A stretch of 64,000 nt of DNA, taken from contig AP025062.1 of NCBI GenBank assembly GCA_036186865.1, positions 10,580,023 through 10,644,022 on the forward strand, written 5' to 3'. The translations under genes and the position numbers were made by a program. The DNA comes from Eustoma russellianum. Its lineage: Eukaryota; Streptophyta; Magnoliopsida; Gentianales; Gentianaceae. Within the stretch, counting starts at the first letter, position 1; each line of letters opens with the position of its first letter. Positions 33,020-44,369 of this stretch are shown here, piece after piece. Under the pieces are notes generated by a model. It was given only the letters and a program-made list of their open reading frames with translations. It did no database searches and was not told the DNA's origin.

Positions 33020-35942
33020 CTGTTCCTGATGTCATGACGACCACCGGCATGTCGAACACAACGTAATGATAACATAGAAACATAACATGTCTTGGAATTA
33101 TCTATTTCATTGATAAGTTCGTTACGTGGCCTTAACTTTTTTTGAAAACATGCTTTTCATAACGTGACATAAAAAATGTAGTCTTTATTTCAAAACGCCA
33201 TTCTTGATGCAGATGAAATCTTTCCTAACTTCGTGAACTTTTAAAACTTCAGTTTTTCTTTAAAAACATGGAATGTGATGCAAAATACTTCAGTCATGAG
33301 TTCATTAATTCGTTAAGTGTTCGTTTATTGTCATTAGACGTATTCAACTTAAGCTTAGCAAATCCTGCAATTTATTTCCTCAAATATACCCAACAAATCG
33401 TTAAATCCCTATTTTGCCTTCTTTCCTTTGGACTTTCGGCCATGACCCCAAAACAGCCCCTATTTGGGCTAATTTCATACTTAAGCATGTCTTAAAATCC
33501 ACCTTGCATCATCTTCCTAAAATCATATAAAAAACATTAGTAATATCAAAGAATCCAAAACTTGTTCTAAAACATAACCTAGAGCATAACATATCTCATA
33601 TATAACAAGAACATGATTTTCACATACTATACATAATACACATATCACAGAAATATAGTTTAAAATGAAGCAAGTGAAGGATGTCACATCCCACCCCAAA
33701 GCCCTAGGGTAGGGGGTGTCTCAAACCCCTCAAAATGTCTCACTTTCTTAAATTTTTTTTACTATTCTACTAACTTTATAATTCTTAGGCTCATTTTGTC
33801 ACACAAGATGATGATGCTCATATGGTCCTAAATATGTAAGATAATCATAAACTTGCAATAAATTATCTATTATGAACATGCTTTCTTATTTGCCCAAAAA
33901 CTACATGCTTGAAAGTCAAGTACACAAATAAAACATAATGGTTGAAAGAGAGAATGTTAACATACCTCTTTTAACCTTCATTTACAATATTAGACATTTT
34001 TCGTATGTCCAAAAACCGTACTCAAAGGGGGCGTCCAAAACAGCCCCATGTTGGCTAAGTCTCACATATGTTACTTTAAGAAAAGAGATGATTATCATAC
34101 TTAAATAATGCTCAAGATTCCAACTTTAATATGATGTATTATTTGAATGGGTCCAATTCATAGGAAATTATTAAAGTGAAAATAAGCATGTCAAGGAAGC
34201 CAACATAATTATTCTATATCATATATGTTCAAAAGAGAGCATGGTAGTCATCTTTAGCTAACATGCAACACACTTTATAGTTAAACTTATCACTATGTTC
34301 AAGTAGTGCTTATGCATGTACATTTGAGACTTGAATTGTAGATCCTTTTCATATACATAGTCATTTTGACTATATTTTAAGCCTTATATCATAAGTTACG
34401 CATGAAACATCAAGTGTGATATGTACTATACGACATGCATGCTTCTTATGACATAATATTAGGACAACGGCTTGAAATTAACCTTGCATGATCGTATTTT
34501 CATACGAACATAAATTTAATGCTTTCAAATTAACATGGATGATCTAAGTGAATGACTTGCCTTATGGACCTTGGTTTGAGCTTGTTCTTTGTCTAACTTG
34601 AAGATATCAACCTCCCTCCTTCACATCTCACTTGGCTTAGGTTATGTGCTGGAAAGATCTATCTATTTTGCTCTAAACTTGAAGATTTTTCTTCACTCCT
34701 CCTTGGTCTTGAATGTTTGAAGGAAGATTAAACTTCTTGTTTCATTTGAGCTTGAAGGAATTTTTCTCCTTTCTCTTCTAAGGGGAGTGCACAGTTAGCA
34801 TGGCTAGAAGGAACGAGTTGATGAAAAATTTTAGGAAGATATTAAATGAGATCACTTAAGAATACTTTTGCATGTTACTTATCTTTTTTCCCTTTGCTAT
34901 TTTGGCCCTCCTTAATTTCAGATTTCAATGTTAGAATGTAGATGGAATCTCGGCTTTTGTTTGGAAGGATAGAGGATAAATTGAAGAGAATAATCTTCCT
35001 CTTCCTTTGCCTTGGAGAGTTCTCGGTTTTTTGAAGGGAAGGAGGGAATGGTTGAAGGCCCTTTTCTTTCTTGAAGAATGTAGAAGGAGAAGATAAGTTA
35101 GAGTAAAGAAGTTTTATTCTTTCTTGTCTCATAGTGCCCCTGTTTTGGTAGGAAGGAGAAAAGGGAATAGAAGCTTGCTCTTGTTGAAGAAGAGGAAAAA
35201 TGTGTTGAGGCTTGTAGAAATTTCAAGTGAAGAAGTGACAAGGACTTGAAATGTTAGTGAAGATGAAATGGAGGGTGCTTTGTCTCCCTCTTGGCCGTGC
35301 CCTATGCAACTTGGTGGGGGAGGTGATGGAAATTTTCTTCTAACTTACAAGACTTGAACAAAAGGAAGAAAAATTGCTTTGATCTTGTTGGAATGTTGGA
35401 GAAAAGATAAGAAGCTTTCTCTTTCCTTTTTGAAATTCTCGGTTGAATAAGGGAGAGGGAAAAAGAGGGAAGAATGTAATGTGAGAGGAAATGATGACAT
35501 GTAAGAAAAGTGATGTTCTTTTCTTTACTTTATGCGTGTCTTCTTACACCACAAATAAGAATACCTCCTTTTCCTTTTCTTTTCTTACCAATATGACAAG
35601 AAACATTTCTCCCTTTCCTAGGTCATATGGCCGCCCTTTCTTGGCCTTTTCTTCTTTTTTGTTTTTTATGTATAATAAACAATTTCATGTCTGGTTTTTA
35701 TTTTCACTTTTCTTTAATTGAGATAGAGACATATGTCATGATTTTCTTTTCTATTTAATTTTCCATACTAAGTAACTTGTTACATAAAGCTTACTTTGTT
35801 TACTTAAGGATACCGCGCTCCTCGCCTATACCGCTTAACACGAAATCGCGATTTAATCAATTTTATTCGAGCCGCTCTATCTTTATCTTATACTTTCCTT
35901 TGTTTTTCTTTTTCCACCAGTCCGAGGGTGCAGGTCGTAACA
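33020..35942 (-). repeat. E solo LTR, right part (U3 side)
   Basis: Non-coding continuation of E after B. Frames such as 34875..35132 minus or 35491..35721 plus are low-complexity and not supported as genes. The right end, read on minus, is TGTTACGACC. Confidence 0.7.
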
Positions 35943-35947
35943 ACAGC
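35943..35947. repeat. Target duplication of E, right
   Basis: ACAGC directly follows GTCGTAACA. The minisatellite of the H LTR resumes right after it. Confidence 0.85.
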
Positions 35948-37237
35948 CCACCATTCCTGAGTGCCACTATATCTTTTGACTACAACCCACCATTCCTGAG
36001 TGCCACTATAGCTTTTGAATACAGTCAACCATTCCTGAGTGCCACCACAGCTCTTGACTACAGTCGCATGTCTCTTAGAAATAATGCAATGCATGTGCCA
36101 TGAATGCAGCAAATTTAACTTTTTGGTCTTTCGTTGTGTTATTTCTGATTTTTCCATATTTTCCATATTTTTCTGGTATTTATTTTCCACTTTCTGAATT
36201 CATTTACCATCTAATTCTTTTATTTTAAACACTGGGATTGTTTTGAAAGTATTATTTGCCATCAACTATATTTTTCCTAGCTTATATTTGTTTTACCGGA
36301 ATTTTATAACATTTTCTCCAAATTTTCTCTTATTATTATTATTTATTATATTTAGCTAAATTAATTATAAATTCAGAAATTTAAGGAAAATGCTTTATTT
36401 TCATCACTTTATATTTTCTGGAATTAGTTATAAATTGTTTGGAATTAATTTCTAATTTCGTAGAATTTTTAACTATTTCTACTAATTATTATTTTACTAT
36501 TTGATATTTATTATATTCTGAAATTAATTTATTAATTTCTTTTTTTCCCATTCCAGCCCTTTCGCTATCAGACCAGTGGCCCTGTCCAAAACCTGCCCAC
36601 AGCCTCCTTCTCCCCTTTTTCTTTTTTTCGGTCCGGTCCAATTATGTAGACCTGACCTGAAACTCAAGTTAGACCTTCGGCTGTCCCGAAATTAAAATTT
36701 TTTTAAACTTCAGCTCAACCCAACCCAGTTGACTGCAGACCAGACCAGACAGGTTTGGTCCAACCCACCACTAGCGGGTCAGCAGCACTGGAATCCAGGT
36801 CAGCCAGTTCGAGTAAGCCAGACCCGGCTGACATGGATCTTCCATTTTCTATTTTTTTTCAATTGAATCCTATTTTCTTCTAACATCAATAAAATATTCA
36901 ATTTAACTTCAAATTCACCCAAATAAATTTCATTTAACCCCGTTTAACGCTGCACACACACTACACCTGAGCATGTGCGCGCTTGACCTGCACGCACCGC
37001 CCAGAGCCGCACGTGGACCTCACTTGCTGCCCTGAAACATATGCCGCCGCTTAGTCCCTTTTTCGATTTCCAGTCTGATTTTTCTCTAATTCCAGGTCAG
37101 ATGTTCCTATTCAAGGCCAAAAACAAAATTTTCACATACCAAAACGAATAAAAATCACATCTTTTACATCCAAATAACCACATACAAACCAAGCATGAAT
37201 TTTTTCCAAATAAACACACACACACACACATACACAC
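35948..37237 (-). repeat. H 3' LTR, part 2, with 39-bp minisatellite
   Basis: It begins inside the minisatellite (CCACCATTCCTGAGTGCCAC units, 35946..36075) and stays alignable to 62,100-63,125. It ends in a (CA)n tract (37,214..37,237) into which G was inserted. About 240 bp present here (about 36,945-37,180) are missing from the right-hand LTR. Confidence 0.8.
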
Positions 37238-39108
37238 TGTTGGACCATTACATCTGCGATAAACACCACTAGAGGGGTGTGAATAGTGGTTAGCAGAAAT
37301 TACACTACTACTCTTTGATTAAAATCCCCTTTGAAAACAGAATCTGAGAGCTACTCAGATTCAGTACCCATTTATGAAAAAAATTCAAAAATCAGTGTAC
37401 ACAACTCCAAAAATTATGAAACTTTCCAGAAATCAATTTCAATGTCTTAACTAGAATCTATCCAAAATGAGATAAGAATAAGTTTGTTTGGCCCTTCAAA
37501 CAAATAAAAAGATTCAGATGGTCAATCTGTACATAATTGGACATAATGGTGTAAAACTTTGCAAATGTGTTTCTCTTTCAACCAAAAGGTTAATCATTAT
37601 GTCAAAACACTTTTTAATATGTCTAGTTTAAGTTTCAAAAAGGCCCTGACATGAAACTATGCTTGAAAAATTCAGAATATAAGTTTCCTTGAAACTGGTC
37701 AGGTTACAGCCAGAATGGAGTAGTTATCTTTCAAAAACTGAATGACTAACTTTTCTTTGCTCAAATCAAGTGATTTTTGTTGCAAATGAAAGGTAACAAT
37801 CTGAAGTATAACTCCACCAAAAATCTCGAATTTCTAAAATGTTTGCTGCTTTTTCAACACGTGTGAAGTTGGGTGAAAGCTGCAGTATAAAAGGACAAAA
37901 AACAGAAAAGCAGAAAGAAGACAAGAACATCGAAGATTTATCCCGGTTTGGTCAATGTGACCTACTCCAGTCCCAAAAGACACCTTTCCTTTGATGTTAC
38001 TGTGGAATGAACATAAATTCAACAATAACCAAGCTTGATCCTTGGGTTAAACATCAACCCTATTCAAGACTTGGATGATCACCTCTATGCAACTATGGTT
38101 GCAATACCTCTACCACCTATTGATGTAGCCTTATAGATTTGGCTAATCAACCTTACAAAATATGAACAAAAGGAGGTGTATAGTGTAGCTATACAACAAC
38201 TAACAATAGAGCACCTTGGCTACACAAAGAAAGAGTCAAAAACAAGAGAAGAGAATAGCAAGAACGATCTTTAACTTTTGCTTTCAAGTGTTGTGTCTTC
38301 TCTTCTTCACCTTTGCTCCTATTTATAGTGTGAAATAGGCCTTGAAGCTAAGAACTCCTATGTGTCAACATCTTCATCATAAAGTCCTAGTTGTCTCACG
38401 TCATTGGTTGGCCACATAAACACCTTGTACACTTGGCAATCTCAATCAACATAATTGGTCCACCTTTGAACTTATCTTGGCCGACTTTTTGTCGTGAAAA
38501 ATGACATGGAAATTGTGAAGATAATACCTAAGGATAAGATGGTATATTCCCTCAACTTCTTGGCATGATAATAGGTCATGTGATGGTTGAAAGTTTGAAC
38601 CAAAAATCAGCTCCAAACAGCCCACACTAGCCGTTTTTTTCAACTTTGAAATTTTCAAGTTGGTAGCTTGTATTTGGTTGGTCCACTTGGCATTATGTAA
38701 TAAAATGAGTACACCAACATTTAAACCTTTATAGGGATGTTTTTGAGGCAATATATGTGTGTAAAAACTTAGATTTTTGAAGAGAAAATAATATATAAGA
38801 GTTGACAAGATTATGTCAGCATATAATATCAAAATTCTCACTTTTTCTCCTTTGTATGTTGTGATGAATTTTGCACCAAGAACACCTTATAATCTGAACT
38901 TCAGAATGAAGATAATAAGATACTCAAGAGATTACTTTGAGTAAAATGACAAAGCTGCCCTTGGAGGGTAAAATGACCAAAATGCTCCTGGTGAGAGAAA
39001 ACTCCGAAAATGACCTCAATGGTCAGAAATAAATATGATAACACCTTCATAATGATGAATGAGATATAAATGAGTCCTTGTATCATTTTAACCATGCCAG
39101 TACCTACA
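37238..39108 (-). mobile_element. Solo LTR G (SIRE-like copia)
   Basis: It starts TGTTGGACCATT and ends TACCTACA, 1,871 bp. Its end shares the CACCACTAGAGGGG / GAATAGTGG signature with B. A minus-strand TATA box (CTATAAATAG, 38319..38328) is present. Flanks are CACAC on the left and CAAAC on the right, a target duplication with one mismatch. No coding sequence and no second LTR are present, so a solo LTR from recombination is likely. The right border is less certain than the left. Confidence 0.65.
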
Positions 39109-39113
39109 CAAAC

Positions 39114-39931
39114 TCAAAATACCACTTTTGCCCCTTTTTAGTAAGTTGTAGAAACTTTCAAGACATGTTAGTCACAAAGCATAATACTCATAAAAATAAC
39201 ATAATAACAACATAATAAACATATATAAATCGTGTAAAAATGAAAACAACCATTTTATTGTATTTTTAGAAAAAAAAATTAAAAACCCTGTACATCGATC
39301 GATCGAAGTGCCGCTGCTTGAGAGATCGATGTCTCACAGTAAGGTTGAGATTTTGTATTTGACCTACATCGATCAATCGATGTGCATTTTTCTTCACTTT
39401 TTCAACTTCTGATCAATTATAACACCATGTGTGACGTTATTATGCATTCAACACTTAAATCATGACTTTGAAATTTATACAAACATATTTCTCAACACAC
39501 ACGTTCAAACGGAGTAAAACTCATGCCTTTGAATTGAACACATGAATTTAGCAATTAAAACAACAATTTCTACCGATTTAGCATGCTTGATTCATACCAA
39601 AAGGAGGGAAAATAGGTAACCTACCTTTCTCTGGCGAATACTCTTTCTCCATATACCCCGGCTGCCTATTATGCTTGGAGTTGAAATTTTTTGCTTTCTT
39701 CAATTAAGGGGGGCACTTTCAAAGAGGGGGTAGATTTTTTTTATTTGTGTGTGTTATATGTATATTTATAGAGGTTAGAATGTATCAGATAGGTATAGGT
39801 TATTATATATGATTTAGGTTTAGGTTTCTTAATGTGTATCCAAAATCCTATTTAATTGGTATTTATCTCTAATTCTTTTCCTATTTTATAACTAATAATT
39901 AATTATTTTTAATAAACAACAGGATATTACA
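39114..39931 (-). repeat. H 3' LTR, part 3 (U3 start)
   Basis: This U3 part contains three ATCGATCGATC-type motifs (39,293-39,385), as in LTR D. It ends GGATATTACA at 39,931; on the minus strand the LTR starts TGTAATATCC. The corresponding part is absent from the right-hand LTR. Confidence 0.75.
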
Positions 39932-39941
39932 CTCCTCTCTT
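39932..39941 (-). other. Polypurine tract of H
   Basis: AAGAGAGGAG on the minus strand abuts the LTR start TGTAATATCC. It overlaps the end of the pol frame. Confidence 0.8.
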
Positions 39942-40349
39942 ACAAAAAGTTTTGTCTTCGAAACTTATATACCTTATTCGAAAAGATGTGGATATCACTC
40001 GTGCATAAGCTCCTCGACCTCCCAAGTCGCTTCTCGCTCCATATGTGGTCCAATGAACTTTCACATAAGGAATGATCCAACGTCTCAGCACTTGGTCCTC
40101 ACGATCCACAATCCGAATAGGGGTCTCCTCGTAGGTAGCATCAGCACACACCTTTAGTGGTCGAGCATCCAACACGTAACTCGGGTCTGGAACGTACCTC
40201 CTCAATTGTGATAGGTAAAAGACGTTATGCACTTGAGCCAAGGCAGAGGGTAGTGTCAAAAGATGGGCCAAAGTGCCAACTTGGTCAAGTATCTCATATA
40301 GACCCACGTAACATGGACTCAGTTTACCTTTTTCTCCAAACTGCATCAC
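39942..40349 (-). pseudogene. Integrase C-terminus / chromodomain-like tail of H
   Basis: HNVFYLSQLRRYVPDPSYVL is followed by the GPY-side and chromodomain-like segment IRIVDREDQVLRRWIIPYVK. With frame correction EATWEVEELMHE and YPHLFE follow, typical of the Tekay-type chromovirus tail. A frameshift near 40,030 and three stops in the last 60 codons disable it. The frame runs to the polypurine tract. Confidence 0.8.
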
Positions 40350-40459
40350 ACCCTTTGTGGTTGATACTTAGGTAAACTTTTTCTCCCACTTCAAACTCCA
40401 CGAGACGTCTCTTAGTATCTACCCAAATCTTGCTCCTATCTTGTGCAGTCTTGAGCCTA

Positions 40460-41265
40460 TCATGGATGATCCTTGCTCTCTTTGGTTTGCTCGACTAGCT
40501 CTGGTCTAGTGATAGCTCGCTCTCCAACTTCGTCCCAATAGATAGGAGATCTACACTTGTGACCATAGAGAGCCTCAAACGGTGCCATGTCGATGACACT
40601 GTGGTAACTGTTATTATAGGATAACTCTATCAATTTAACCATGCCATCCCAGTTCCCCTTGAAGTCTAAAGCGCATACTCTCAACACATCTTCCAATGTT
40701 TGGATTGTTCTTTCTAACTACGTGTCGGTTTGGGGATGAAATGCAGTGCTTAGAAATAACTCCGCACCATCCTCTTGTGACATATTGACCAAAATCTATA
40801 AGTAAACCTGGGGTTGCGATCCGATACAATACTAATTGGGACTCCATGCAAGCTGACGATATTATCTATATATAGTGTCATCAATCTCTCTAAGGTCGCG
40901 TCACTCGGTACTGGCAGGAAATGAGAAGACTTTGACAATCTATCCATAATAACTCAAATGCTATTGTTGCCGCTTCTTGTTCTCGGGAGCCCCACTACAC
41001 AATCCATCATCACATGCTCCCACTTCCACTCGGGTATCTCCAATGGCAACATCAAACCTCTCGGCCTCTTATGTTCTGCTTTAACTTGCTGGCAAACGAG
41101 ACACCTCTCAATAAACTTGGCTACGTGCCTTTTATCGCCACTCCACCAATAATGCTTCTTCAGATCATTATACATCTTGGTGGCTCTTGGATGAATCGAC
41201 AACCTCGAGTTGTGTGCTTTCTTCAACAATTCTTTCCTGAGGTCCACAACATCAGGAACACACAA
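40460..41265 (-). pseudogene. Integrase zinc finger and core of H
   Basis: The HHCC finger (H in AHNSRLSIH; CLVCQQVKAEH) is complete. The core reads WEHVMMDCVVGLP (first Asp), then a TGA where Trp is expected before VIMDRLSKSSHF, then SDRNPRF (second Asp). After a frameshift, FHPQTD is followed by a stop and LERTIQTLEDVLR, which keeps the catalytic Glu. ALYGHKCRSPIYWDEVGER closes the domain. There are at least two stops and two frame changes. Confidence 0.85.
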
Positions 41266-42216
41266 CCTCCCCTGGTATCACAAACTGCCGTCATCATGTA
41301 TATGGAAGCCATCAACTTGACTAAACATCATCCTCTCATGGATATCTCTAAGGGTCACATCATCTTTCTGAGCCTCTTTAATTTGATCAACCAAGGATGG
41401 TGAGATAATCAAAGTCGCCAGAATATTTGCCGTATCATCCATGATATTCAGACTAAAATCGGCAATCTCTCTCTCCAAAGGTATATTTCTGTCTTGGATC
41501 GATTTCCTACTCAGCGCGTCAGCAACCCAGTTTGTCTTTCCCAGATGATAACTAATAGTCAAGTCGTAGTCCTTTAGTAGCTCCAACCAATTTTTCTAGC
41601 GCATATTCAACTCTTTCTGTGTGAATAGATACTTCACACTCTTATGATCAGTGAATACTTTGCACTTCTCCCCATGTAGAGAGTGACGCTGTATCTTAAG
41701 TGCAAACACCACTGCAGCTAACTCAAGATCGTGAGTCGGATAGTTTTGTTCATAAGGCTTCAGCTAGTGCGAGGCATATGCGGTGACTCTATCTCCTTGC
41801 ATAAGGACACACCCTAAAACAGAGAAGTTAGACATAGATGAAATGTATATAAAGCCGATTTGAAGTCATATACATTTACCTAGTCCAGTCTTGGACGCGT
41901 CACTGTAGATGATAAATCCTTCAGAACCAGACGGCTACGCCAGTACAGGGGCAATGGTCAATCTCTTATTCAGCTCAGTGAAGCTTCTCTCAGAATCTGC
42001 GGTCCACTCAAACTTCGTCTTTTTTTACTTCAATCTGGTTAATATAGAGAAGCCCTCGATAAACTTTCTGTAGTAGCCAGCCAACCCAAGAAAGCTTATT
42101 GCTTCAGTCATATTAGTTGGTCTGAGCCACTGAGGGTTGCCTCGATCTTTTTTGGATCCTCTGAGATCCCCTTCTCTTATACTTCGTGACCCAAAAAAGC
42201 CACGATCTTCAGCCAT
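41266..42216 (-). pseudogene. RT thumb and RNase H of H, interrupted by an intron
   Basis: FLGLAGYYRKFIEGFS (RT thumb/connection) is followed by the RNase H region with YSDASKTGL. The first catalytic aspartate is in that motif. The intron at 41879..41814 lies two codons later. The other side reads GCVLMQGDRVTAYAS. AAVVFALKIQRHSLHGEK and YHLGKTNWVADALSRK end the domain. Several stops (for example in the SH-stop-LKPYEQ stretch) show decay. Confidence 0.8.
41814..41879 (-). other. Intron-like insert in H RNase H (66 bp)
   Basis: On the minus strand the donor GTAAATG follows GGACTAG. The acceptor is CTAACTTCTCTGTTTTAG, a consensus branch site, pyrimidine tract and AG in one run. Removing it joins CTA G to GG TGT, restoring Leu-Gly-Cys of the conserved KTGLGCVLMQ motif in frame. 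Confidence 0.75.
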
Positions 42217-42830
42217 AATTCACACTTGCTAAATTTGGCATATAAATTATTTTGCGTGAGGGTCCCTAGAACTTCCCTTAAGTGCTCGATATGCTTCTCT
42301 TCGTCAGGAGAATATACCAAGATATCGTCGATGAAGACCACCACGAACTTATCCAGCTGATCTTTGAATACCGTAATCATCAAGTCAATGAAGGCAGATG
42401 GAGCATTGGTCAGTCCAAACGGCATCACTAAGAACTCATAGTGGCCCTGGTGCAAAGGCTGTCTTACAAATATCCTCTACTTTAATCCTTAGCTTGTGGT
42501 ATCCGGATCGAAGATATATTTTGAAATATACATTTGCATCCTGTAGGGATGCAAATGTATGCAGTTAGTTTGAGTTTAAACACTACTAAATATCAATTAT
42601 ATTACTTAAAGGGTTACCTTCAACTGGTCGAAAAGGTCCTCAATCCGGGGTAGAGGATACTTATTGTTGATTGTGATCTTATTTGTCTCAGGATAATAGA
42701 TACACAATCAATTGCTTTTATCTTTCTTTTTCAAGAATAGGACAGGAGCTCCCCACATTGAGACACTAGGGTGGTTAAATTCATGATATAATAACTCATG
42801 TAGCTGCTCCTTAAACTCCGCTGGCGCCAT
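42177..42830 (-). pseudogene. H RT unit 1 (continues into RNase H)
   Basis: Palm: MPFGLTNAPSAFIDLM and VVFIDDILVYSPDEEKH, catalytic FIDD intact. Upstream across the intron: LFDQLK joined to DANVYFKIYLRSGYHKLR. This is the only unit that reads on into the true RT end (after KGIS, EDPKKIEAT) and RNase H, so it is the original 3' part of the gene. A frameshift precedes GHYEF. The segment before the intron comes from about 42,618-42,830. Confidence 0.85.
42541..42617 (-). other. Intron-like insert in H RT unit 1 (77 bp)
   Basis: The donor GTAACCC follows CAG TTG AAG. The acceptor CCCTACAG precedes GAT GCA AAT. CTAACT lies about 30 nt before the acceptor as a branch site. Its removal gives DQLK-DANVYFKI, matching uninterrupted DQLKDARIFSKI in element D (about 55,515-55,545). 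It is phase 0 with an AG/G exon context. Confidence 0.75.
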
Positions 42831-42841
42831 ACGATATGGTG

Positions 42842-43601
42842 CTATAGAGATGGGCTCAGCACCAGGAATAAGATTAATCTAAAACTCCACTTCCCTGTTC
42901 GGCGACAATCTTGGCAACTAGTCGTAAACACTGAGATCCCCTCCTTCGATACTACGTGACTCAAGAAAGCCACACTCTTCAGCCAGAATTCACACTTGTT
43001 GAATTTAACATACAACTTCTTATACCTGAGGGTCCCTAGAACTTCCCTTGAGTGCTCGACATGCTTCTCTTCGTCAGGAGAATAGACCAAGATATCATCG
43101 ATGAAGACCACCACGAACTTATCCAGCTGATCTCTGAATACCGTATTCATCAAATCTATGAAGTCATCTGGAACATTGGTCAGTCTAAACAGCCTCACTA
43201 AGAACTCATAGTGGCCCTGGTGCGAAAGGCAGTCTTCAGAATATCCTCTGTTTTAATCCTTAGCTTGTGGTAACTGGACCGAAGATCTATTTTGGAATAT
43301 ACTTTTGCACCCTGTAGGGATGCAAACGTACGCAGTTAGTTTGAGTTTAAACACTACTAAATATCAACTACATTACTTAAAGGGTTACCTTCAACTGGTA
43401 GAAAAGGTCCTCGATCCATTGTAGTAGTTGCTTATTCTTGATTGTGATCTTATTTATCTCACGATAATCGATACACAATCGTATACTTTCATCTTTCTTT
43501 TTCATGAATAGCACATGAGCTCCCCACGGTGAGACAATGGGGTGGTTGAATTCGTGATCTAATAACTCATGTAGCTACTCCTTCAGCTCCTTAAGCTCTG
43601 C
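42842..43601 (-). pseudogene. H RT unit 2
   Basis: This unit carries VVFIDDILVYSPDEEKHVEH and KCEFWLKSVAFLSHVVSKEGIS, then the junction into the linker of unit 1. Its own fingers lie at about 43,400-43,600 and its intron at 43312..43388. After splicing the join reads DQLK-GAKVYSKIDLRSSYHK. It carries the shared 4-bp lesion, plus private stops. Confidence 0.8.
43312..43388 (-). other. Intron-like insert in H RT unit 2 (77 bp)
   Basis: The length is the same as in unit 1, with donor GTAACCC, a CTAACT branch site and acceptor CCCTACAG. Both splice sites are intact. Confidence 0.7.
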
Positions 43602-43623
43602 CGGCGCCATAAGATATGGTGCT

Positions 43624-44350
43624 TTAGAGATGGCTCATCACTAAAAATAAGATTGATCTCAAACTCCACTTTCTTGTTCGGCGGTGATCTTGGCAACTAG
43701 TCGGAAACACTGAGATCCACTCCTCCGATACTACGTGACCCATGAAAGCCACGCTTTTCAGCCAGAATTCAAACTTGCTAAATTTGGCATACAAATTCTT
43801 TTGCCTGAGGGTCCCTAAAACTTCCCTTAAGTGCTCGACGTGCTTCTCTTGGTCAGGAGAATAGACCAATATATCGTCGATGAAGACAACCACGAGCTTA
43901 TCCAGTTGATCTCTGAAAACTGCATTCATCTAGTCCATGAAGGCAGCTGGAGCATTGTTCAGTCGAAACGGCATCACTAAGAACTCATAGTGGCCCTGGT
44001 GCAAAAGGCTGTCTTACAAATATCCTCTACTTTAATCCTTAGCTTGTGGTATCCGGGTCGAAGATATATTTTGAAATATACATTTGCGCCCTCTAGGGAT
44101 GCAAATGTATGCAGTTAGTTTGAGTTTAAACACTACTAAATATTGGTCGAAAAGGTCCTCAATCCGGGGTAGAGGATACTTATTGTTGATTGTGATCTTA
44201 TTTATCTCAGGATAATAGATACACAATCGCTTACTTTAATCTTTCTTTTTCAAGAATAGGACAGGAGCTCCCCACATTGAGACACTAGGGTGGTTGAATT
44301 CATGATCTAATAACTCATGTAGCTGCTCCTTCAGCTCCTTAAGCTCCGCT
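43624..44350 (-). pseudogene. H RT unit 3
   Basis: FIDDILVYSPDQEKHVEHLR and FWLKSVAFMGHVVSEEWIS are kept. In the intron region (about 44,094-44,144) the donor half and the end of the upstream exon are deleted, so the intron could not be spliced here. The fingers segment reads DESMRLCIDYREINKITINNKYPLPR. Confidence 0.8.
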
Positions 44351-44369
44351 GGCGCCATGCGATATGGTG

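Larger units (their letters stand above)
20615..35942 (-). mobile_element. Solo LTR E, with copia B nested inside
   Basis: On the plus strand it starts TGTACCGCCCTGCC and ends GTCGTAACA; read as minus it starts TGTTACGACC. It is flanked by ACAGC on both sides. Without B it is 3,968 bp and contains no gag-pol. I therefore call it a solo LTR of a large-LTR gypsy family. It shares terminal sequences with F (TGTTACGACC start) and the U5 hairpin with D, F and H. It was inserted into the 39-bp minisatellite of the H LTR. A TGTCACATCCC motif at about 33,681 might mark a further nested end, but no partner was found. Confidence 0.75.

Noticed and set aside
42541..42617. RT insert as a small transposon (MITE)
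   Set aside because: No target duplication. Precise removal restores the frame, and donor, branch site and acceptor are all present. The hairpin at one end alone does not make terminal inverted repeats. Kept as an intron, with this alternative open.
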